NCBI GenBank assembly: GCA_010093605.1
Contig: MU004186.1
Span: 1,282,616 to 1,346,615, forward strand
Length of the DNA: 64,000 nt
Direction: 5' to 3'
From: Lophium mytilinum
Lineage: Eukaryota > Ascomycota > Dothideomycetes > Mytilinidiales > Mytilinidiaceae
Positions 10,466 through 20,785 of the stretch are shown here, in pieces. The number at the start of each line of letters is the position of its first letter. The first letter of the stretch is position 1. Below the pieces are notes generated by a model. The model worked only from the letters and a program-made list of their open reading frames with translations, was not told the origin of the DNA and made no database searches. A program made the translations under genes and the position numbers.

Positions 10466-11935
10466 GCTGGGTAGAGATTGGCAAGAGTCGGAACTACTGC
10501 ACTATCTAGATTTTCTGCTAAACTAATACCTCCTTTCCTCTCGAATCAACTTGGTTCTATGTCTTGCCTAGATAACCTCTCGCGGTTCGAGTAACTACAT
10601 CTACATCGTCGCCTAAAGCCTTACTTTACACAAAAGAAATTAAAGCGTCTGGACATAGTCGTTGAAGTTTCCTACAATATTCGCCTTCCGCAAAAATAAG
10701 TAATTAAACCCCCACGTTGACGGTGTAAGTTCTGGCGAGAGCGTAAATACTTTTGCAGAACAGTTTGATAAGAGCGTCCGCGTAATCGGGCCAACATCTT
10801 ACAAAACTAACTACCTTGCTGGGATGATTTTGAACAAAAGGGACTACGTAGTGCAATCAAGTTTATGCAAATGCGTAAACACTACGGTGGTATGACTTAA
10901 CAAGAATATTAAGAGGATTAGGATAAGTTGTCACCAAAGGAACCCTGGACGTCACAACATTTTACGCTGTATTTAAGAGGGTCGAAACCGCCGCCGCGTA
11001 TCTACAACCGACGAGACTTCGGGGTATCGCGTGTCTAGAAGATACACGCTTTCGTGGCAAGAAGTAACGAGATTGACCAGATGAAAGTAATTGATGTTCC
11101 GGGGAACTCTCTAGAATTACGCGGGATTGAATATGGATAAGATATAGTACCAGATTTGGGTAGTGCTATGTTGAAAGAAGTAAGAGCTTGGTCCCCTTCT
11201 AGGAGTGGAACGAGGCGGCCGCTAGGAAAGGCGTAGACGTCATCAACGCCACGATCCGAATTTGGAAAGTGCTTTTGCCCCTGGATGCAACTCATATGGA
11301 CGTGTATTTTCCAGTGTCGATTAATAGATGGTGTGGTTGAGTAGCAAACTTGGCTCCTGAGAATGAAGCTTTCGCCAGTCTAAGATCCGCGTTACTGCCG
11401 AGATAAAATCATCAAACTTTTTATTGGTGGAGATCTGATTGCAAGGTTGTCCTGGTTTATTTTTCTGTGCGTGACAAAAGCTTTTCCCGCCGCTGAATTG
11501 CTGGGATGGATCCGAAAGCCAACTCGCGTCCTGTCGCGTATATCATGATCTGATTGAAAATCTTTCGAGAGTAATGCTGACGGCAATATTAAGAGATCAA
11601 AAGTTCAGAAACATCACGATTCTAGGTCACGACTGAAACGAAATATGTCTAAAGAAGAGGAGATGATGGTATTTCGGAATTCTGCGCTTGCCCCTAGTTG
11701 ATGTCGACGCCGCCACAAAAAGTCTACGAAAACCCGTCGTTGATGCTACACAAAAAGTATTTGTACACTCGAAGAAGCACGCAAAGAACCTTTCGAAGAA
11801 CAGCCGATTATGAAGTCTATCGAAGCATGCCTGGTGATACATTGGCCGGATGGAAGAAAATGGTTGATGGCGAGGATGAGGAGATTGCTGAGTGTTTTGT
11901 GTCTATTTTTGAGGATGTCCGGGTGGTGTTGACAT

Positions 11936-12673
11936 TTACTTGGTCTCCTCCGAGAGGTAGGTGATCAAGTCGTTGCGGTCCTTTGGCTTCTTGAGACCGC
12001 CGAAAGCCATCTTTGTGCCGGGGATGTACTTCTTGGGGTTCTCGAGGTAGGAGAACTGCGAGAAGATTAGCTCTATCGACCCAAAGACAGATCTAGGAAT
12101 TGACATACGAGGGTGTCGTTATCCCATGTGATGCCCTTCTGCTTGTTCGCGTCCGTATAAGAGAAGCCTTCGACCTGGCCAGTCTTGCGACCGAAGAGAC
12201 CGTGTAGGTTAGGGCCGATTTTGTTGCCCTCACCCTCCTTTAGGGTGTGGCACTGTGCGCATCTTGTCTATAAAATATTAGTTTGATAGTTGGGCTCGTC
12301 TCCGGGCGCCCGGAGACATGCGGCGTTCATGTCGCGTCGAGAAAACGCACCTTGAAGAGGTTGGCACCCTTCTTGGCATCGCCTGAGAGACCTGTTAGCA
12401 AGATTCGCAGAGATTATGGCATCATGAGTAAGGCAGAGCTCGGGGGCCGCGGAACAACATCGCCAGATCGCGAGCCTCTCGCAGAGCCATTGCACCGTGA
12501 CAGCAGCTATCCGCAGGAACAGACAAGCAGCCATGCCTCACGCGATAGTAGCCGTAGCGGAGCAGCGGATCCGACGATGTTGAAGGGCTTGACGAAGGCC
12601 AAAGGAGCCGTGGCGAGCTCTTTCATAATGACGTGAGGACTTCGGGCAACGTACCAGCTTCGAAACCAGGCAT
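11936..12673 (-). CDS. CYC1: Cytochrome c (four exons)
   Basis: Exons on the minus strand are 12655-12673, 12351-12382, 12109-12267 and 11936-12055, giving 109 residues. The protein begins [20 protein letters not shown]. It has the haem-attachment motif CAQCH at residues 20-24, the distal Met86 ligand in [10 protein letters not shown], and the conserved [13 protein letters not shown] and [10 protein letters not shown] blocks. It is the mobile electron carrier between complex III and cytochrome c oxidase in the intermembrane space, and haem is attached by cytochrome c haem lyase; no cleaved presequence is expected. Intron 1 (272 bases) is far longer than the others. A TCACGTG site lies 264 bases upstream of the ATG. 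Every landmark of the family is present. Confidence 0.97.
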
Positions 12674-13389
12674 TGTGAAGTGAGAGAGGTGTGTGTTGGA
12701 GAGTGGTGGGTTGTGGACGGGATGGCTGGTAAGGATAGGCTGTGGATGGGACGATGTTTGGGTGTGTGAAGAGAAGGAGAGAAGAACGGGCTGGGCAGAG
12801 AAGAAAAGAAAAGCGTCACCGGGAGCGCATCGACGGCTCTCCTGGTCAGCCACTCGGCTTGTGGCGCTGCCAGCCAATAGCAGCCCTTGTGAACGTAACC
12901 CGAGCAAGAATTCTTCCCGGCCTTCTCCGAGCAGCGTCACGTGCCCGTGCTCGGCTTCAACTGCCGGTTCAGAGACGCCTCTCGCCGCCCTGGCCGAATC
13001 CGCAAGGGACGGGAACCGGGAATAAACATGGCAATCATTCACTCTGGCGCATATTGCTGTCACCATTACTCTCTGTATTCTATCTTATGAGGCTATCCAG
13101 AGTCCAGTAATCATGCACTGCCCGCCCAGACGCCAGCCGTCTCTCCAGCCGTCTGTTCTCCACTCTTGATTGATCTGATTTCAAGACTGCGTGCCAACTT
13201 CACGCTTTTGTTCCAACTTCGCCATCTTGCGATCGTGCACCGTCACAGCCGGGGACCCACCTTGGAAAGCCCAATACACTAGACGCAAATCCACCCTCAT
13301 TCCTCGTTGAGGGTACTCTCCTCCCAAAGTAGGATACCGCATACCATCGTGGCTGCGTCATTAGCCTTGGTAGCGTCAGCCTCGCAGCC
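12674..13389. other. Divergent intergenic region cytochrome c / SDR
   Basis: About 715 bases separate two divergent genes. The cytochrome c side is purine-rich on the plus strand (pyrimidine-rich on the coding strand), as expected of its 5' leader. No further gene seen. Confidence 0.5.
12937..12943. promoter_or_regulatory. TCACGTG site upstream of cytochrome c
   Basis: An E-box core lies 264 bases before the cytochrome c ATG, inside GCGTCACGTGCCCGTG. Use by a bHLH factor is inference. Confidence 0.35.
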
Positions 13390-14592
13390 ATGAACCAAAT
13401 TCCGGATGTTCTGTACGCTGACCAAGACTTCACCACATGGCTGATAGTCGGAGCCAGCCGCGGTATTGGATTGGAATTTGTGCGGCAGCTTCTGGCACGA
13501 GACGAACGCATTATTGCGACTGTCCGGGAGCCCTGGGCGAGTCATGCCTCGGGTCTATGGGGACAAGCCGGAAGTGACCATGGCCGGTGTCAGATGTATA
13601 CTTGTGATGTATTGAGTGAGCAGAGTATTGTGGTATGAACTTTCTCTGGATGAATGCTTGACTATAGGTTGACTTCTGTTAGAATTTCGTCAGTCAGCTT
13701 ACTACGATACCCAACCTCAAGATAGACTATGTTGTAATCAATGCTGGAGTTTTGAGATATCCAAATGTGAGCCTCTTTCAATGAACATGAAAAATCTAGG
13801 GAGGATTAATGCTAAATCTACTAGCGCTCTACTGAATGGTCCGTATCTCAGACTTCATATTTCATGTCCCTTTTGATCAATCTCGGGAACTCTCACTTAT
13901 GAGACATTCTTCAAAATAAAGTCTAATGTGGTGGAGCTTGAACTAATGCATCTTGTTATTCAGCTCCTTTGAAGAATTCGCCTTCCACCTACACACAAAC
14001 ACCATCGGCCCCATCATCACAGCCCAAAAGTTGCTCCAAACAAATATCCCCATCGGCACCATAGTCTTCATGTCGAGTGACTCCGGATCCGCCATCAACT
14101 TCCGCGAGATGGAAGACGGGTAAGCCTTTCCGTCTCGTGACATCGAAACATATCTGACCGTCTCGACCTAGATTCGCAGCCTACGCAGCCTCTAAAGCAG
14201 CCCTAAACATGGCCCTACGAGCAAGCCCCCCTTGTCCCACCCCTCTCCCACTCTTACTAACCGCCATCACAGCACATGGCAGCTGAACTAAAGCGTAAAG
14301 ACGACGACACCATCCTCCTCGCAATGCACCCCGGAGAAGTAGCTACGTAAGGCACCTTTGATAATTACTACAGCATAGAATTAATATAACCAGGGATATG
14401 GCAAATATCAATGTCTCATGGCAGGTCGAAGGCATCATCACGCCTGAGGAATCCGTACGCAAGATGATTGATGTTATCCAGAGCAAGGGCATGCAGCATA
14501 GCGGAACGTTTTGGACATATGAGGATAAGGTAAGTGAGTTCTGACGCTGAAGATGGATGAGGGCTGACGTAGTGTAGTTGCATCCATGGTAA
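13390..14592 (+). CDS. Short-chain dehydrogenase/reductase (C-factor type), eight exons
   Basis: Exons are 13390-13632, 13683-13766, 13825-13838, 13964-14119, 14172-14220, 14273-14346, 14394-14529 and 14578-14592, giving 256 residues. The N-terminus carries the nucleotide-binding glycine motif VGASRGIG (Gly21, Gly25, Gly27), then NAGV near residue 101. The catalytic Ser lies in FMSSDSGS (~152), and the Tyr170-Lys174 pair is in YAASK. The whole is a classical Rossmann-fold NAD(P)-dependent oxidoreductase close to the C-factor/sniffer group; the substrate cannot be read. Exon 3 is only 14 bases. The intron at 14221-14272 has a GC donor (GCAAGC...CACAG) and must be spliced, because read-through meets a stop. 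Intron density is unusually high for a protein this small. Confidence 0.82.
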
Positions 14593-14830
14593 GAACCAAT
14601 TGTGGAAGGGGATTCGTAGGTGGATGAGATGTAGATTCGAGGTCAGAAACGTGTATTGGGTATTAGTGTCTATTTACTTTAGCGTCACTGCGTGCTACCA
14701 AAAAGCCTTTTTGTACTCGGCTACAGATCCAGTCGAAAGAGCAGAAAGGTGCATGAATGAGAACATGAAAAAGAAGGGGGGTAATTAGACAAAAATGGAA
14801 GGAGAACGATTTTAGTACAGAAATCAATGC

Positions 14831-17032
14831 CTATACTTTCATTTCACCAAACCCATCTATGACTTCTTCTAACCCTTCCAAAGTCCCTCCATCCAGAGTC
14901 GCTTCCCCTTTCTTCAATAGTCCAGCGGCTGTAGTGCAGATCTTGTTACAATCCCCTTTGAACTTCCTTTGCACTCCCCTCGGCGCTTTCAGCACCAGCG
15001 CAACAGCCAATTGCCCTGCCGCCGTCCACACCTCCAGCGGATCAACCATCCCAAGTCCCTGTGGCAATGCTGTCTTCGAAGCAGCCGGCGCGGCCACCGG
15101 AAGCGCAGCGAGGAACGAGACATACTTAAGCCAGCTCTCCTTCGTTTGCCCCACCTCCTCCGACTCAACCACAGTGAGCAATACGCGGATGATACTCAAA
15201 ACGCGGTAGGGATATCCACCCCCTTCCCCTCCCTCTCGCGTACCCATCACTCCTGAAGTCGTATTCATACACGCCTGCAAATCCCCCACAAGAATCCCCC
15301 ACCCACCCTGCCCCAAGAACGCCTCCACCCCCGCCGGCACCATCACAACCCCCTCCAACGCCAGCAGCACATGCGTCCTCCACTCCGTCCGCACTCCCCC
15401 CTCTCCCTTCCCACCATCACCACCCCCACCACTCCCAGCATACAAATACAAAAACACATCCATACACCCCGCCGCCTCAGTCCTCAGCTGCGTATTCTCA
15501 TCCTCGCGCAACCACAGCGCCAGCACCCGCGACCCCGCTAACACAACCGGGTCGTCCGCCAGCGCTATACTCGGGCTCTCCCACGTCAGCGTCTTCTGCG
15601 CGTCGGCAGCCCCAGCGATTGCGGAGCTGTGCAGCCCCGAGGTGCCGGCGATGGCGGCGTCGAAGCGGTCGCGCAGGTACTCGAGGGTGAGGGAGGCGGT
15701 TTCGGCGAGGGATTTGCGGAGGGCGAGGAGCGCGGTTGGGGGAATGTCGAGGATATGGGTGTTGTGGGCCCCCGGGGAGTCCCAGAGGGCGACGAGGGTG
15801 CCGATGAAGGCGCCGAGGACGTCGTAGCTGGTCGCGAGGCGGAGGGCGGTCGGGGGGTAGGTTGGGGTGCCGAGGATTTCGAGTAAGGAGGGGATGGTGG
15901 CGCGGATGTCGATGAGGAGGAAGGTGGTGAAGAGGTAGGAGAAGGGGTGGGGTTGGGTGGGGGTTGAGGAGGGGCCGGAGGAGGTTGGGGTGGTGGTGGT
16001 GAAGAAGGGGTCGTAGGACGGGCTTAGGATGGTGAAGCGGTGGATTAGGCGTGTGCAGGCTCTGCAGAGCTTGTTGCCTGGATGGGCGCGGAATGCCTGG
16101 TGGATGGTAGTTGTGAGGGCTGGGAGCCAGGCTGGGATGCGGTCGTACTAGGTGTAAGTGATTAGAATCTCGAGGAGAAGCGTAGGGTGTCAAAGGATGT
16201 AGTAAATCGAAAGCGAGAATAAAATATGAGAGATAAGGAGATCGAAACTCTTTAGGCGACGTTTAATTATATGAGACGTATCGTTTCAAACGGAATCGAA
16301 GAGTTCGTAATGGATGATGCTGCAAACTTAAAGACTTACATCTGATTCTTCGAGGACGTCCGCGATGACTTCAAGAAGAGGTAGTGTCTTTTCTGGTTTA
16401 TGAGACTCAAGTAAAGTAGCAAAGATACTGTCTTCATTCTCCTTAAGCTTTGAAGTGGCCCCTTCATTCTTTCTTTTCTTAATCAACGTGACAAGAAGCA
16501 CCTTTATCACATCCAAAGCGAGGTCGCTCTCCAACGCCAAGCTCACTAGGGCACCGAACCCGTCAACTTGAGAGATTATTAGAGCCCCTTTTGCTCCTCC
16601 GCCTATCCGATGAAGAGCCTGAAGAGCTAAAGTCTGAGTATCCTCAGCAGTGACCGACAGCGCCGCCACCAGACTCCCACACAGCGCGGTCATCCTCTCA
16701 TTCTCCAGCTCCTGCGCATCTAAAAGCGTAGTAAAAGCTTGTATCACTGACACCGCTAGAGTAACCATATTTTTTGCTTCATCCTGGCTCCGTTGCTCCG
16801 TTGGGCGAGCTTTGAGCAACCGTTTGAGGAAATTAGTAGGAATAGCGTTCCAACAGCGTAATATCACCGCTGGATCATCGCGCAAGCTTTCATGCTTGTC
16901 GAGAAGCGTGCGGAGCAGGGATAAGCCGACGAATCGGCGCGTATCATCCTTTGCTTGGAGTAGGGAAATAATTTGATCCAAGGCTGCAATTGGATTTACA
17001 GCTCCGTCTGCGGGAAGAGATGTGGGTTCCAT
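14831..17032 (-). CDS. Neurochondrin-family protein (two exons)
   Basis: Exon 1 is 16340-17032 and exon 2 is 14831-16147, with a 192-base intron (GTAAGT...CCTAG); 669 residues. The sequence is all-helical and repeat-like, with AALDQIISLLQAKDDTRRFV, SLLRTLLDKHESLRDDP and, in exon 2, TFLLIDIRATIPSLLEILGT. Together with the length this matches the fungal neurochondrin (DUF1941) family. The animal protein is cytoplasmic and linked to neurite outgrowth and SMN binding; the fungal role is not established. Residues ~270-290 are a Thr/Ser/Pro linker and the C-terminal third has a Gly-rich loop. Third codon positions switch sharply from C to G near 15610, so the opposite strand carries long spurious frames. 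TCACGTG lies 158 bases upstream. Confidence 0.78.
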
Positions 17033-17583
17033 GGGTAGAAGATGACGGATGGTCGCCGTTCATGCAAAGGGCCTCAATTGCACAGCCGCTGATCTGGTAG
17101 AGTTGGCATGTTTTTATGTTGCAACAAAAGAGATGGGTCGTGCACGTTTGAGGATGGCCTTTGGAAACCAAGGTTGATTACTAATCACGTCACGTGCAGT
17201 TGGCGATGTATTCATATATCTATGCAATTGACTGTTTCGTTTGAGTCTTTCATTCGTTTAGCTCATACGTGATTGAGGAATCTTCTGAGGGCTGATTGGA
17301 TTTAGCAGCTCTATACTCGGTCCTGAGGATTTACCCTTATACATGAACCTTTCTTTTGAAGTTCCCCTTGAGATGTACGGCCCATGGGTATATGAGCGGA
17401 AGACGTCGCTCGCTCTAGTACAACGCCATATTGCCTTCCAAGGAACGCCAGCCGATGCAACCCTTTAAACGTGTTTATACTCGTCAGAGCCTCCATTGAT
17501 TGAAGGTGACTGTTATAGGCGGCTAAGTAAAGCTCGTCAGCAGGTGGACGCTACGAACGCCCAATGTTCCCTCGAGAATTCGC
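17033..17583. promoter_or_regulatory. Promoter region of the neurochondrin-family gene
   Basis: These 551 bases lie between the 3' end of PRO3 and the start of the neurochondrin-family gene, both on the minus strand. TCACGTG occurs at 17190-17196, within ATCACGTCACGTGC. No coding sequence recognised. Confidence 0.45.
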
Positions 17584-18581
17584 CTACCTCCTAGTCCCGT
17601 TGACGTTCACAGCTCCTTGTCCGAGCTGGCTCGCAACCACCGTTGCCTCTCTCACAGCCCTCGCAACAGTTCCTCTCACTGCTCCCTCCTCTAGCACCAA
17701 GAGTCCACCAATGGTGCAACCACCCGGCGTGCTAACCTTGTCTTTCAGGACTGCAGGGTGCTCGCCATTCAGCACCAAACCAGTTGTTCCACGCATCACC
17801 TGCGCCGCCATCAATTGCGCCTCCGCACGTGGTAGACCCATAGCAACAGCTCCATCTGCCATCGCTTCGAGCATTATCGCAACAAACGCCGGGCCAGATC
17901 CGCAGAGAGCAGTGCAGGCATCCATAGAGGACGGTGGAAGCTGAACAACGCGGCCAATGGAGCTGAAGATCCACGTAACGAGCGCCAGCTGCTGAGGCTC
18001 CAAAGCAGGCGTAGAGGTCGCAATGACGGACATGCTCTCGCGGACAAAGGAGGCGGTGTTGGGCATGACGCGTACAATGCGGCACGCATCTTTTGGCTTC
18101 TCGCCTGTGCCGTATAGGAACTCTTCAATCTGCTGGCCCGTAACGCCTGCTAGGATGCTGATTAGGAGTTTCCCCGCCAACGCTTCCTTCATGCCCTTCT
18201 CGCCGAGGATGTCCTTGAAGCCCTGGGGCTTGCAGCACATCAGTATCACGTCTGCAGCCTTGGTGCCTTCCAGATTTTGGTTGGTGAGGGTCGTGAGAGG
18301 AAAGGGGTGCTCGCTGAGGGCATCGCGGACGGTTTTCTCAGCTTCGCGGCGGGAATCGCAGGCGATGAATTTGTTGGGGAGGCGTTCGATTGGCTCGGTA
18401 GTGGAGGTCGAAGCGCTTGATTTGGAGTCTGAGAGGGACGACATGATCCCGGAGAGAATTGCTATGCCCATCGTGCCTAGGAAATGTGAGCAGGCGGCGG
18501 AGGTGGGGTGGCTGCGAGTGCGCACGAACCGCAGCCGAGGACGGTCAATGTTAGACCTGGGGTAGGGGCGGAGGTAGACAT
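17584..18581 (-). CDS. PRO3: Pyrroline-5-carboxylate reductase (two exons)
   Basis: Exon 1 is 18530-18581 (MSTSAPTPGLTLTVLGC plus one base) and exon 2 is 17584-18476, giving 314 residues. The splice rebuilds the dinucleotide-binding motif VLGCGTMGIAILSG. Downstream are VILMCCKPQ, RIVRVMPNTA, the substrate-binding stretch ALCGSGPAFVAIMLEAMADG and the P5CR signature LKDKVSTPGGCTIGGLLVLE. It catalyses the last step of proline synthesis, NAD(P)H-dependent reduction of pyrroline-5-carboxylate, in the cytosol. An insertion rich in Ser/Thr (SDSKSSASTSTTEP) follows the first helix, a common fungal feature. It starts 234 bases from the divergent CTK3 gene, so the two share a promoter region. Confidence 0.95.
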
Positions 18582-18815
18582 GGTCGGGTTCGAGGGTTGG
18601 AGTGCGTGCGAAGGAGTATTGCGCCGTGGTGTTTGATGGTGGGGGGTCTGAAAAGTCGCGGCGGAAAGAAATCTTGGAGAAAACAAAAGCAAGCCATCCC
18701 TGCACGCCACCACCACCCCTGCCCACCAATCGGGTGATCTGCGGCAATGCATTCATCAACTGCAACGCTTCAGAGCTGTGCTCTCTACAATTTGTGTAGA
18801 CCCCCTCGACTAGCC

Positions 18816-19663
18816 ATGGCCGACCCATTCGAAGTGCGCATGCGCTTCACGAGCCAGCTGCAACACCTCAACGCCTCTGTGACCTCGGCGCAGAAAGCAG
18901 CGAGCTATGCGCTCAAGAACAGAGAGATGGACGAGGATCTGCACTCGTGCATTCTCGAACAGCTTGAAAGAGTTGGTGGCTCTCTCTTGCTCCCTTACTT
19001 GTCTAGCAATGAAAAAGAGCAGTTGTGCTAACGAAGTGCTTTTAAACAGAACAACATGAACAACCGGGCGAACATCATGTACTTCATCGAGCACCTATGC
19101 GACCTGGCCTTGCGAGAAAACCATCCTGAGTTCACACGCATGGTCGAGAGGGATATACTTCGTGTCATTGATGCCGTTGCGCCGAGTGATGGGTCTGGGG
19201 CCGCTAATGTGAAGGTAGTGCGAAAGGTAAACATATTCTATGTCTACGACAAGTGTAGCTACTAACCTGACTGTATTAGGTTCTCCAGGCCCTACAGCAA
19301 AAGAAAGTCCTCCACGCCGACACAGTTGCCGAGCTCGAAGAGTGCCTCAAGGAACGAGATGTTACGGCAGCCCACCCGGCGCTGGCGGAGGGTCCGATGA
19401 ATGGTGCTTCAGGTAAATCGGCAATGCCATTTGGTGGCAGGTTCAACGGATCCGTGAGGCTAGACAAGGACCAGATCATAGTGCGTATTGAGGAGGACAG
19501 AGAACGGCATAAAAGACTAAGAGAGAGTATCTGGGCAGTTGGTGGGGACGATGATGCTGAATTTGAGAAGATGTGGGAGGACGGGAGTGACATTGGGGAG
19601 GATGATTACCTAGCTGCAGAAGAGGATGCGGCCGAGCGAAGACAGACTGTGGAATATGGATGA
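18816..19663 (+). CDS. CTK3: CTD kinase subunit gamma (Ctk3), three exons
   Basis: Exons are 18816-18971, 19050-19226 and 19280-19663, giving 238 residues. The N-terminal ~140 residues (DPFEVRMRFTSQLQHLNASV, then EDLHSCILEQLERNNMNNRA and NIMYFIEHLCDLA) are the helical CID-like domain of Ctk3. The C-terminal part holds a conserved helix (LDKDQIIVRIEEDRERHKRL) and an acidic tail. Ctk3 is the non-cyclin subunit of the CTDK-I complex (Ctk1 kinase, Ctk2 cyclin), which phosphorylates Ser2 of the RNA polymerase II tail during elongation. The joined exons match the family without gaps. The 3' end converges on the bL12m gene. Confidence 0.88.
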
Positions 19664-19897
19664 AATCAGAAGTTTTGCCAGCGCAGTCAGCGCTGTTTCG
19701 TAGGTTGGCGTTTGGTGGATGCATCAGGTGGAGGATAAGGCGTTTTTGAGGAACTGAGATACCATGCAGAGCACTCTGGGTATTCAATCTATGCTTTTGA
19801 ATACATTCAAGAATCTTGAGGTCATATTTGTACAATGCCAACACGCTCCCATACAAGTACATCAGTGTCCCCTCGCCAGAGGCATGCGACCTGGTAT

Positions 19898-20502
19898 TTA
19901 CTCCATCACCACGACAGCTCCTAGCGCTTTAAACGCCGCCATCATCTTCTCGCTTTCCTCCTTTGGTACACCTTCCTTCATCACCTTCGGCGCGCTCTCC
20001 ACGAACTTCTTGCTATCCACCAAACTCAGTCCCAGCATTGCCTTGACCTCCTTGATGACCTTCGGTTTCGCGCCCGCATCGAACGATTGGAGCTTCAGGG
20101 TGAAAAGGGTCTTCTCTTGCACGGCCGGCGCCGCATCCTCCTCTTCCACTGGGGCTGCTACGGCAGCTGGTTGGGCGGCTCCGCCACCGAAGCCACCCAT
20201 GGGCATGTCGGGTATGTTGAGGCGTGACTGTGAGGGTCAGCTGAGGGCTCTACGGACTGGACCACAGAAGTGGAGCCTACCTTCAGGCTCGACACAAGGT
20301 CGGCAGTCTCCAATAACGTCAATTGACTGATCTGATCCACAATTGTCGCGATTTTAGGATTACTAGGTGCGGCCTCGGTGGTCTGCCATCTCCGCGAGGT
20401 CTTGTGCTGGGCGAGGGTCGTAGCAGAGGGACGGAAGTACGGCGAGGATGACCTGGCGGCGCAGACACAACGCCGGAGGGCGCTTTGATAGGTGAGGGAC
20501 AT
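19898..20502 (-). CDS. MRPL12: Mitochondrial large-ribosomal-subunit protein bL12m (two exons)
   Basis: Exon 1 is 20281-20502 and exon 2 is 19898-20227, giving 183 residues. The start MSLTYQSALRRCVCAARSSS is Arg/Ser-rich without acidic residues, a mitochondrial targeting sequence. After it come the dimerisation region (IATIVDQISQLTLLETADLV), an Ala/Glu-rich hinge and the C-terminal L7/L12 domain (EKTLFTLKLQSFDAGAKPK, then VIKEVKAMLGLSLVDSKKFV). The protein forms the stalk that recruits GTPase factors to the mitoribosome. Its start is 283 bases from the divergent MDN1 start. Confidence 0.93.
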
Positions 20503-20785
20503 GATGGCGTTGATGGGAGCGAGAGTCGTGGAGTTGATGCTGCCCGTCGCTGCGGTCAAAATCTCAGGTCCATTCACAAATGTTGGTCTAGCGGCTTTAG
20601 GAAACGCGGCTTGGCAAAAAAGTTGTCCCAAGAAATTTTGATATCCAACACCCCAACTATATACACGTCCTTCTCTCGGGTGTGAGATACCTCTTTCGCT
20701 TCATAGAGTGAGCGCAAACCTTGGGTAAACTCGCAACGCCCTTGCTCCTCTCACAAAATCAAATCCACGCCCACAACTTTCCGCG

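Larger units (their letters stand above)
9389..11935. other. Gene-free AT-rich stretch with repeats
   Basis: About 2.5 kb lie between DHFR and cytochrome c. Both strands have frequent stops and no recognisable protein. It holds an (AT)n microsatellite, a four-copy decayed repeat family (9826-10465) and, to the right, AT-rich unique sequence with a few short open frames (11035-11295 minus, 11698-11964 plus) whose translations resemble nothing I know. It may be an old repeat island changed by repeat-induced mutation, but I could not identify an element. Confidence 0.55.

Noticed and set aside
11035-11964. Possible transposase or polyprotein remnants in the AT-rich stretch
   Set aside because: None of the short frames resembles a known transposon protein, and no terminal repeats were found.
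15498-16193. 231-codon His/Pro/Arg-rich minus-strand frame
   Set aside because: It is the wrong frame of neurochondrin exon 2; the in-family frame gives a helical protein joined to exon 1.
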